This document shows, piece by piece, positions 56,286 to 64,000 of a DNA stretch of 64,000 bases. The translations under genes and the position numbers were made by a program. The notes under the pieces are model-generated. The model saw nothing but the letters and a program-made list of their open reading frames with translations. It was not told where the DNA came from and searched no databases. The stretch is taken from contig CBDALO010000143.1 in NCBI GenBank assembly GCA_965196985.1, positions 102,515-166,514 of the forward strand, in the 5' to 3' direction. This DNA comes from 2-12-FULL-35-23 sp965196985 (GTDB lineage: Bacteria; Pseudomonadota; Gammaproteobacteria; UBA12402). Positions within the stretch are counted from its first letter, which is position 1; every line of letters begins with the position of its first letter.

Positions 56286-57672
56286 GGGTGCTGCCTCTAT
56301 ATAATGTAGGCTATATTGCTGCTGGCACGCCAAAATCATTGACCTTCTCCCAAAACTGATCCCATCTGCCTTTAGTCTTTACTAGTGTTCTCAAGCATAA
56401 AACGATTTTCATTCCCTTGTCTTTCCAGCGCATTCCTGATCCGCCTAATCTTTGTTTAACAATTGTTTTACATGCTGCTTCAGTGACGCCAGAGCCAATT
56501 GGTGCATTCTGCTTAATCAAATTATGATACGACATTCGCTTTTCTTTAATATTATTTTCAAAATACGTAATTGTTCCTTCTAGCTTTTCTCTAAGCGATT
56601 TATTCAGTTTTTTATTTAGATGCTCTTTAAGCTCAGCAAGTATTTTACCTGCCGCACCTTTCTTGTGCTTTAAGTCATGACATCTCTCTTCGAACCAAAC
56701 ATCACGCTCATCTCTTTCAGATTTTTTGGTAAATACTGCCTTTGATGCTTCGCCGAGATATTCAGTTGCATGCCAAAAATCTAAAATTTGCGTATCAGTA
56801 TGTTTTTTTAGAAATGGCCAATTATTTTTTGCTCCATCAGCAACGCCAATTGTTTTAGCATCAGGGTAATATTTCTTTTTCAGCTTTATTTCCTTTTCAA
56901 GCCTATTAAAGAATTCATCTTTTCCATATTCTGGTGATGCTGCAACGTAGGTTGTGTGCAGGCGTGCACCATGCTTATCATACATGGAAATAGTTCCAAC
57001 CATGCTCTCTCTATAACCATCATCAACGGTGAGAACATATGCACCATCTAAGCTAATACTTAGCATCTCAATGCCTGCATCAAGCTTTGGCTCTTCATAT
57101 TCCCACTCAGCCTCTTTGGCTTGTGCAATACCGCCAACAAAATCAGTTGCCCGTTGCAAGTATGAATGTGAGATTTTACGGTTATGATTGACCTTGAGAT
57201 CATCAATAACACTAGGAGCAGGTAAGTTTGAGTATTTATGTGAGATTATTTTTGCAAATCGCGGTGTTGATCCTTGGATAATTCTAGCCTTATCTTCTAA
57301 AGGACAAAAGACCTTCCCGCCTTTAGAGGTTTGATAAACATAACGCTTAACTCGAGCAACTCCATAAGGCGTTTGGTAATTTGCTTCATCTCTACTTCGT
57401 GCTGTTAGCTTTATTTTTCCAACATGGATAGGAGAGCCATCTGCATCAAACTTACTTAAAGCTTTTTCAGTGGCTAATGTTCCAACCTCATTAAGGCCGT
57501 CAAGAATTGCATCCTCACATTCAAGCATGGATCCTTTTAGTGGAAGCTTGAGCTCAATAGTTAATTCATTATTTTCATCAGAGAGAATTCTAGCTAACAT
57601 CCAAACACCATCCGTAATCAAGTTAAAGTGTATATTATGCTATATTTTCTACATTATATAAAGGCAGCACCC
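56286..57672 (-). mobile_element. ISKra4-family insertion sequence, copy 4 (1387 bp)
   Basis: GGGTGCTGCC at 56286 to GGCAGCACCC at 57672. The duplication is CAGCAAAC (56278-56285) against TAGCAAAC (57673-57680): seven identical bases and one difference, so either a later point change or a 7-bp event. Confidence 0.94.
56311..57600 (-). CDS. ISKra4-family transposase, copy 4
   Basis: 429 aa from ATG 57600. Distinguishing residues: DVWFEERC (others DVWLEERC) and AAGKILAEL (others AAGRILAEL), plus KVFCPLED. Acidic motifs intact. Confidence 0.9.
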   Translation of the reverse strand: MLARILSDENNELTIELKLPLKGSMLECEDAILDGLNEVGTLATEKALSKFDADGSPIHVGKIKLTARSRDEANYQTPYGVARVKRYVYQTSKGGKVFCPLEDKARIIQGSTPRFAKIISHKYSNLPAPSVIDDLKVNHNRKISHSYLQRATDFVGGIAQAKEAEWEYEEPKLDAGIEMLSISLDGAYVLTVDDGYRESMVGTISMYDKHGARLHTTYVAASPEYGKDEFFNRLEKEIKLKKKYYPDAKTIGVADGAKNNWPFLKKHTDTQILDFWHATEYLGEASKAVFTKKSERDERDVWFEERCHDLKHKKGAAGKILAELKEHLNKKLNKSLREKLEGTITYFENNIKEKRMSYHNLIKQNAPIGSGVTEAACKTIVKQRLGGSGMRWKDKGMKIVLCLRTLVKTKGRWDQFWEKVNDFGVPAAI

Positions 57673-59506
57673 TAGCAAACGCCTTGAGCAAACCTCCCCA
57701 ATAAAACTGAGAGGTCCTCATTAAAAGCAAGGCAATTTTCTCAGGAGTGTTAATTAGCCTCTGGATAGCACCGTATGACAAACCAGAGATAAAGTGTTGC
57801 CAATCTTCTTTTTCTAAACGCTGCAAAGAATTAAATAATTGGGGCGTTTCAAAAAGTGTATGCTCAACTAAGGCCGCATAGAACCTTGCCCAACGTTTAG
57901 TCAACACAATATCCATTGGCTTCTGTTCAGTATTACTTATTAGTGAGCTCAGCCAAACAGTGTTCTTCCTTTCCTTCTTAATAAGCTGGCAAATTTCCTC
58001 AGGAGGCTCTTTATCTTTAGCCAACAATGAAAACAATATCAACTCAGTTAAGCCGTATCTTTTAATTAATCTAACGAAATTGCAAAAGGATAAATGCTTT
58101 AATGAACTATCAGGTCCATTTTCTAGAGCATCGTAGTAAGCATAAAGCCTCTCTTCATCACACTCATCTGGGCAGGTGATTATTTTTCTTGTCTCCATAG
58201 TTACAGGGTCTTCAATGTTAGTTAATACAAACAAATCATCTTCTGTTTGATAAAGAACTTCCCAATTAGACACAGAACAAGTAACAAAACTATCAGCAAT
58301 TAACCCTGACTCCTGCAGACAAACCAATAAAAACAAAGTAAAAGTTCTATCAAGGTTGCTAGCAACGTAATCAATACTTTTATCCACATTCTCTATAGGT
58401 TGATAAAGAGCTTTAGGCCAAATTGATGAAACTTCTTTGCTGCACTCTTTAGGAAGAAGAGTTTCTATTTCACTAAGTGCAGCTGAAGAAAATTCTCTAC
58501 TTGGCTCTACAATTAAAAGTTTTAATTGTCTCACAAGTAGCTCAAGTGAAAGTCGCTCCAACAGTATCCAGTCAAAATCAACTTTGTGTTGCTCGGTTAC
58601 CGATTCCACAACAGAGTGATCAGGAATAGCCTCTAGCTTATACCTTTCCCTCACCGAATTGTATAGAATATTTACGAAATGAACCTCATCGCCATCTAAA
58701 TTTATAATGCGTTGACGCAACAATCTACCAGTTCTATAAAACTCTATCACCCTTAATAAATTATTGTCAGAAATGAACCGCCTAGCCTGTTCTTGAATAA
58801 TCTCTTTTTTCGCCTGCAAAGCATAGCTACGGATATCCCTACCTCCTATAACTAACCTTTCAATAAGCTTATAGGTATTAGAGCAAGCACCTTGCAGACA
58901 AACGTTAACCGTTAAATCTTGGAATTCAGCGGCTTCACAATTTTTAATAGCAGTAACATAATTTAAAGCAAGCTCCTCAAGGTCTTTCTTTAAGGCAGAT
59001 AAAATAACCTCTTTATCATCCCTACAAGACGATACAATAAGCTTTTTTTCTACGTTCTCCTTCAGTTCTGAAAGCTTCTCCAAGCCTAGAGGGTTTAATA
59101 CTATCAGCTCACCTAATAATTTTAGAAACTGCTTTTTTGCCTCTTTAAAAATTTCCTCATTCTGTTCAGGTTTAGCTGATGATGACTCTAAATAGTAAAC
59201 CACCTCACTATTTTCATATAAGCTTTTAACTTCCTCAGCAGAGCTATAAATTGTCTGCTGCTCCTCCTGCTCAAAAAACTGCTTTGCAAGCACACCTCGC
59301 ATCATTGGCCTCATAACTTTAGTTAAAAATTAGCTAGATAGTAAAGCTTGATGGCTTAACAGAAGGTTGCTTTAGAAGTTAGAAAGGTGTGGGTATTATA
59401 CAAACTAAAAAAATAGCGATGTATTAAAATATAATAAGAGTCTTCAAAAAATTAGAGAAGCCAGCAGTCTAAACTGCTAGCTTTTGGCCTAGAATTTACA
59501 ACTCTC

Positions 59507-59944
59507 TTAACTATGCGCTTTAATTTTTGTCATCGGATGCTTAACCGGATGGCGTGACATAATCACTGTAATGTGTGAAGGATACTTTTTAGCAGCACCC
59601 GTAGCTGCATCAACAATTGCACCAGGCCAGAACAGCACATCAGCCACTACCCAAGCATTAAAACTTGAACCAAGGCCTATTTGATTTTGATAGTATCCTG
59701 GTGCTGTACAGTAAACATTAAGCCCACCATACACACGTGGTAGAATAACACTGCCGGGGTTGCTACTTACTAAGTAACTAACGCCATTACCATCCGTCAA
59801 ATTACACTTTGCATCCGTTATTAAATGATGATTACTATCCACCACTTGAACATTAACGTTCTGTGAAGTGCCAGAAACGATAGTAGCACAGCCACTTAAT
59901 ACACTAACCACAGCTAACAGACTAATTAGAAGAATTTTTTTCAT
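59507..59944 (-). CDS. Putative lipoprotein
   Basis: 145 aa. The signal peptide MKKILLISLLAVVSVLSGC has a clean lipobox (LSGC, Cys19), so the mature protein is lipid-anchored, probably in the outer membrane. The mature part starts CATIVSGTSQNVNV and includes TAPGYY, a pattern shared with small CATIxxGT-type lipoproteins (PEGA-like beta domain). Single gene with ATTATTCT/AGGAAATAG leader. Function unknown. Confidence 0.8.
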   Translation of the reverse strand: MKKILLISLLAVVSVLSGCATIVSGTSQNVNVQVVDSNHHLITDAKCNLTDGNGVSYLVSSNPGSVILPRVYGGLNVYCTAPGYYQNQIGLGSSFNAWVVADVLFWPGAIVDAATGAAKKYPSHITVIMSRHPVKHPMTKIKAHS

Positions 59945-60179
59945 TATTCTATTTCCTTATTTATAGATAAATCAACCTAAGCAATGACCTAGGTAAAGGA
60001 ACGAAATAATAACAGCCCCTAGAAACAAACAAAAGAAATGTTTTTCAAATGAATTTACATTCATTTTTTCAAAGCTTTTTCTGTAGCTAAAGGATGTTTT
60101 TCAAATCTAACTACGGTAACCTCAGTTATGGAAAAAAGCAGTCACCACTTTACCCTACTAGTTATTATCTTTATTGAAG

Positions 60180-61566
60180 GGGTGCTGCCTCTATATAATG
60201 TAGGCTATATTGCTGCTGGCACGCCAAAATCATTGACCTTCTCCCAAAACTGATCCCATCTGCCTTTAGTCTTTACTAGTGTTCTCAAGCATAAAACGAT
60301 TTTCATTCCCTTGTCTTTCCAGCGCATTCCTGATCCGCCTAATCTTTGTTTAACAATTGTTTTACATGCTGCTTCAGTGACGCCAGAGCCAATTGGTGCA
60401 TTCTGCTTAATCAAATTATGATACGACATTCGCTTTTCTTTAATATTATTTTCAAAATACGTAATTGTTCCTTCTAGCTTTTCTCTAAGCGATTTATTCA
60501 GTTTTTTATTTAGATGCTCTTTAAGCTCAGCAAGTATTCTACCTGCCGCACCTTTCTTGTGCTTTAAGTCATGACATCTCTCTTCGAGCCAAACATCACG
60601 CTCATCTCTTTCAGATTTTTTGGTAAATATTGCCTTTGATGCTTCACCGAGATATTCAGTTGCATGCCAAAAATCTAAAATTTGCGTATCAGTATGTTTT
60701 TTTAGAAATGGCCAATTATTTTTTGCTCCATCAGCAACGCCAATTGTTTTAGCATCAGGGTAATATTTCTTTTTCAGCTTTATTTCCTTTTCAAGCCTAT
60801 TAAAGAATTCATCTTTTCCATATTCTGGTGATGCTGCAACGTAGGTTGTGTGCAGGCGTGCACCATGCTTATCATACATGGAAATAGTTCCAACCATGCT
60901 CTCTCTATAACCATCATCAACGGTGAGAACATATGCACCATCTAAGCTAATACTTAGCATCTCAATGCCTGCATCAAGCTTTGGCTCTTCATATTCCCAC
61001 TCAGCCTCTTTGGCTTGTGCAATACCGCCAACAAAATCAGTTGCCCGTTGCAAGTATGAATGTGAGATTTTACGGTTATGATTGACCTTGAGATCATCAA
61101 TAACACTAGGAGCAGGTAAGTTTGAGTATTTATGTGAGATTATTTTTGCAAATCGCGGTGTTGATCCTTGGATAATTCTAGCCTTATCTTCTAAAGGACA
61201 AAAGATCTTCCCGCCTTTAGAGGTTTGATAAACATAACGCTTAACTCGAGCAACTCCATAAGGCGTTTGGTAATTTGCTTCATCTCTACTTCGTGCTGTT
61301 AGCTTTATTTTTCCAACATGGATAGGAGAGCCATCTGCATCAAACTTACTTAAAGCTTTTTCAGTGGCTAATGTTCCAACCTCATTAAGGCCGTCAAGAA
61401 TTGCATCCTCACATTCAAGCATGGATCCTTTTAGTGGAAGCTTGAGCTCAATAGTTAATTCATTATTTTCATCAGAGAGAATTCTAGCTAACATCCAAAC
61501 ACCATCCGTAATCAAGTTAAAGTGTATATTATGCTATATTTTCTACATTATATAAAGGCAGCACCC
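60180..61566 (-). mobile_element. ISKra4-family insertion sequence, copy 5 (1387 bp)
   Basis: GGGTGCTGCC at 60180 to GGCAGCACCC at 61566, with 8-bp duplication TATTGAAG at 60172-60179 and 61567-61574. Confidence 0.95.
60205..61494 (-). CDS. ISKra4-family transposase, copy 5
   Basis: 429 aa from ATG 61494. Differs at SKAIFTKKS (others SKAVFTKKS). Acidic motifs intact. Confidence 0.9.
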   Translation of the reverse strand: MLARILSDENNELTIELKLPLKGSMLECEDAILDGLNEVGTLATEKALSKFDADGSPIHVGKIKLTARSRDEANYQTPYGVARVKRYVYQTSKGGKIFCPLEDKARIIQGSTPRFAKIISHKYSNLPAPSVIDDLKVNHNRKISHSYLQRATDFVGGIAQAKEAEWEYEEPKLDAGIEMLSISLDGAYVLTVDDGYRESMVGTISMYDKHGARLHTTYVAASPEYGKDEFFNRLEKEIKLKKKYYPDAKTIGVADGAKNNWPFLKKHTDTQILDFWHATEYLGEASKAIFTKKSERDERDVWLEERCHDLKHKKGAAGRILAELKEHLNKKLNKSLREKLEGTITYFENNIKEKRMSYHNLIKQNAPIGSGVTEAACKTIVKQRLGGSGMRWKDKGMKIVLCLRTLVKTKGRWDQFWEKVNDFGVPAAI

Positions 61567-62898
61567 TATTGAAGGCTTCGTTTGCATTGCTGTTGAAGTA
61601 TTGGCCATTCGCCAATTAGTCCCCTTAGTTGGTAATAGCGTAGTTATCACTAGCCAAGTCATTGGGGTATTTTTATTATTTTTAGCACTAGGCTACTATC
61701 GAGGCGGACAGCATAAGCAACAACTCGCCAATATACTTCGCACCAATCTTACACTTGCTACAGTACTATTAGGCTTTGGTTTATCGGCTGGCTTGCTAAT
61801 GTTATTTTTTGTTAATTTCTACAACCAACTCATACAAAATAGCTTACCCCTACTATGGATCTATCTATTAGTCATTATCGCACCACTAAGCTACTTTTTA
61901 GGGCAAACTCTACCGTTAACTCTCAATCTCCTTCCTAAGGCTAACTCTAGAGGACAACAAGCTGGTTACGTATTAGCGCTAAGCACGGTAGGATCATTCC
62001 TAGGTGCAGTGTTTACCACATTAGTACTAATGAACTGGCTAGGAGTAGCTTTAACCATTTTTATTAATAGTGCTCTATTAACACTCCTGACCTTATTGCT
62101 AGTAAGAAACGCCAAGCAACTCTTCACCCAGCTAGTTATTATGGCTTTTTTATTAGGTTTTATTTTTGTTGCCAACGTTACTGCTGAAAAACATTTATTT
62201 ACCCGTACCACAGCTTATGCTAACTACCAAATCATAGATACTAACCATAGTAAGGAGCTTATTATTAACAACTCACCAAGCTCCGTGCTCCATAAAAACA
62301 ATACTGGCTTTGCCTATATTGAGTTGATTAAACACATTCTTTTTCAGCAATTAGCCTACCGTGACAAAGATATTCTTGTGTTAGGTGCCGGTGGGTTTAC
62401 CCTATCAGCGCAGAGCACTTATGGAAATCACTTCACTTATATCGACATCGATAAGCAGCTCCCTAACATAGTGAAACCAAGGTTTATTAAATTCATCAAC
62501 GGCCGATTTAAGGCAGCTGACGCACGAGTTTTCATACTACACAGCAAGAAAAAGTATAACGCTATCGTCACAGATACTTTTTCCAACCTAACCAGCATTC
62601 CAAGCTATCTGTTAACAGCTAATTTTTTAGTGAAATCAAAAAGCATCTGCTAGAAAATGGGGTGGCAATTTTTAACATTATTGCCAACCCCATGCTAAAG
62701 AACGATTACTCCAAGCGTATTGATAACACATTACGCTCAGTCTTTGGCAACTGCATGAGCATTCCGCTTCGCTACGGTAACGCCAATACTAATATTATTT
62801 ATCTTTGCCAACCTAACCAGTAAAGCAATGATAAAATAATCTATACCGATAATAAAAACTCTAGCTCGTTGGATCATTTTTAATCTACACAAAACTAG

Positions 62899-64000
62899 CT
62901 AACTTAACTTAATAGAACCTCTCGCCCTATCACAAGAGGAATCTCTCACTAACTCATTATCTTCCTCGGGAACAGACCCAAGCGTATTAAAAAGAGTAAC
63001 CGGAGAAACAACTGTTCCAAATTTCCGAGCTCTAGGTATCGCTTCAGCCCTATTACCAACAAGACCCTCAGGTTTAGAAGGAGAAAAGAAATCACGGTTC
63101 TCTTTAAGGTTGTCTCTTGTTAGCTGCCCTTCTCCAAAAACTAAATCAAGATAGGCTAAACTTTCAGGGCATGATGAGCTCCGCCCCTTTTGTTTAACCT
63201 CAATATCTAAAGTGCCAACTACTTTCTTATCCTTATCAAACCAACCATCATTAAAATGATAATAGTAGCCAGGCTTAACTTCTTTCAATGATTTTAAAAT
63301 AAACTCTACGGCTTCGTTTGTCCTTGCAAATAAAAAGGATATTTCTCCACCCTCTCCTGGAATAACAAATAAAACTTGATCTGGCTTCGCTGCATTCGGA
63401 TTACAATTATCAGCCCCATGAGGAATATAGTTAATAGGAACAACTTCATTATCTTCAAAGTAATTGCGCATAGTATTTATGAGATCATTAATGTTTTTTA
63501 TCTCACGCTTTGTACCAAAACCTGATATACGATTAAGGTTTGATCTATAATCTAATGTTTCCGTATCTACTACTTCGATCCAATCGGTGAACTTCTCTAT
63601 CCTATCAGGCATTCTCTCAAAAATAGCAAAAAGATCCATGTCTGGAGTAAAAACTAACACATCATCTGGAGTTGGAGGTAACATACCATGCTCTTTTATT
63701 GCGGCCACAACCCAAATTGGCTCAAACTTAGGAAATGCTTTATCAGTACAACAGCCTTCCTTTTTCCATACTTGAAATCTCCTAGCAGGATCATAGGCTC
63801 CCAGTACTTTGCTCATAATTGGAGTATACCAAATTGGCGAATCGGCGTTATGTATATCACTAGCTGGTGGGGTAGAATCATCAGGTATTAAAAGGTAAGA
63901 AACACCAGTATCATCGATAGAATTAACTAAAACGCCAGGAGAAAGTTCACGACTCCCTTTATAGAAGCTAACTTTATACGAACTGTATAATTTACAAAAA
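62899..64000 (-). CDS. Unidentified protein, partial (5' end outside window)
   Basis: The frame is open from the stop at 62899-62901 to within a few bases of the window end, about 366 codons; the Met at 63816 is internal and the sequence before it (CKLYSSYKVSFYKGSREL ... DSPIWYTPI) reads as normal protein. Soluble, with a GEGGEISFLFARTNEAVEF segment and a Cys pair KEGCCTDKAF; no signal peptide or catalytic motif recognised. The C-terminal 50 residues look disordered (Ser/Arg/Asp-rich). Probably a lineage-specific gene, possibly an effector; function unknown. Confidence 0.55.
   Translation of the reverse strand, partial: FCKLYSSYKVSFYKGSRELSPGVLVNSIDDTGVSYLLIPDDSTPPASDIHNADSPIWYTPIMSKVLGAYDPARRFQVWKKEGCCTDKAFPKFEPIWVVAAIKEHGMLPPTPDDVLVFTPDMDLFAIFERMPDRIEKFTDWIEVVDTETLDYRSNLNRISGFGTKREIKNINDLINTMRNYFEDNEVVPINYIPHGADNCNPNAAKPDQVLFVIPGEGGEISFLFARTNEAVEFILKSLKEVKPGYYYHFNDGWFDKDKKVVGTLDIEVKQKGRSSSCPESLAYLDLVFGEGQLTRDNLKENRDFFSPSKPEGLVGNRAEAIPRARKFGTVVSPVTLFNTLGSVPEEDNELVRDSSCDRARGSIKLS

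Larger units (their letters stand above)
55122..59314 (-). pseudogene. Large repeat protein, broken by ISKra4 and a frameshift
   Basis: The N-terminal part (59314 down to 57674, 547 codons) joins in frame with 56278-56051 once the ISKra4 is removed; the frame then shifts near 56080 to the last piece (to 55122). An intact version would have about 930 residues. The C-terminal half has about 35-residue repeats of form G-Y/W-Q-L-G-x-L-L-x-x-L-x-x-x-x-W (GYQLGMLLNQLEPGVW, GYQLGGLLSVISPGNW, GYKLGGLLYQLPEHSW, GWQLGCLVNLLSVGRW). The N-terminal half is helical, acidic, with no signal peptide. Family not recognised; size and repeats recall secreted effectors of intracellular bacteria. Confidence 0.65.
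60128..62823 (+). pseudogene. Spermidine synthase-like membrane protein, broken by ISKra4 and a frameshift
   Basis: The start (60128-60179, MEKSSHHFTLLVIIFIE) continues after the ISKra4 at 61575 as GFVCIAVEVLAIRQLVPLVG, with several helices (about six) and then a methyltransferase-fold domain: DILVLGAGGFTLSA and TYIDIDKQL match the nucleotide-binding part of the polyamine-synthase fold. Near 62620 a T run (TTTTTT) has lost one base; the other frame continues FSEIKKHLLENGVAIFNIIA to a TAA at 62821. The family is known as fused MFS/spermidine synthase. Intact length would be about 435 aa. Confidence 0.75.

Noticed and set aside
22416..61555. 63-codon frames opposite the IS transposases
   Set aside because: They recur only because the IS copies recur and are antisense shadows of the transposase genes.
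1..64000. CRISPR arrays, prophage or a defence island
   Set aside because: No regularly spaced direct repeats, cas genes, phage structural genes or known defence genes were found; the repeats present are dispersed hairpins and IS elements.

Overview
The window is an AT-rich gammaproteobacterial chromosome segment. The core genes (rlmH, cydAB-cydX, coaD, mrdA, rodA, mltB, ettA, acnA, dapDE, thiMED-tenA) are ordinary gammaproteobacterial housekeeping genes. The very heavy IS load (about 40% of the bases by my sum of element lengths), many recently broken genes and several large orphan proteins without recognisable metabolic function (one with a CX5R phosphatase-like motif, one with about 35-residue repeats) suggest a host-associated, probably intracellular lineage of Legionellales/Coxiella-like character. 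That placement is inference; no rRNA or marker settles it.

Layout. 1-872: end of a DDE-transposase/AAA-ATPase transposon. 1196-8314: rlmH, an IS66-family copy inside a palindromic repeat, an EamA exporter, the cytochrome bd operon cydA-cydB-cydX, and a 760-bp non-coding block made of dispersed repeats. 8315-19114: coaD, then the cell-elongation genes mrdA (PBP2), rodA and mltB. mrdA and rodA are separated by a four-gene cassette (MFS sugar transporter, NAD-sugar epimerase, N-acetylhexosamine 1-kinase-like, hexose-1-P uridylyltransferase-like) that reads as a hexosamine salvage route to UDP-sugars; its kinase is cut by an IS4-family element. 19142-27823: a polysaccharide pyruvyl transferase-family gene split by a nested stack: DDE/AAA transposon, then IS110 and IS66 inside it, then ISKra4 inside the IS66. 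27847-34466: ettA, acnA, dapD-dapE. 34471-43978: a MITE-like hairpin, an effector-like phosphatase gene cut by IS256, and an IS91-type transposase gene cut by IS256 and ISKra4. 44032-44577: a tandemly duplicated tRNA-Ser locus. 44657-48288: a decayed yefM-yoeB module and a TPP-riboswitch-controlled thiamine salvage operon. 48387-62823: IS256-associated deletion joint, MFS and GIY-YIG genes, a compound IS4 structure, a ZIP-like membrane protein, a broken repeat protein, a lipoprotein and a broken spermidine-synthase-like membrane protein. 62899-64000: an unidentified gene running off the window.

Mobile elements: ISKra4 family x5 (1387 bp, 8-bp duplications, one with a mismatch), IS256 family x4 (1532 bp, 8-bp duplications in three), IS66 family x2 (1947 bp, 8-bp duplications), IS4 family x2 plus a fragment (1469 bp), IS110 x1 with a structured upstream leader (possible bridge RNA), IS91 type x1, DDE/AAA transposon x2, and one truncated integrase. 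Target duplications let most broken genes be rejoined exactly in frame, so the order of insertion events can be read. Copies of each IS are nearly identical, which implies a recent burst.
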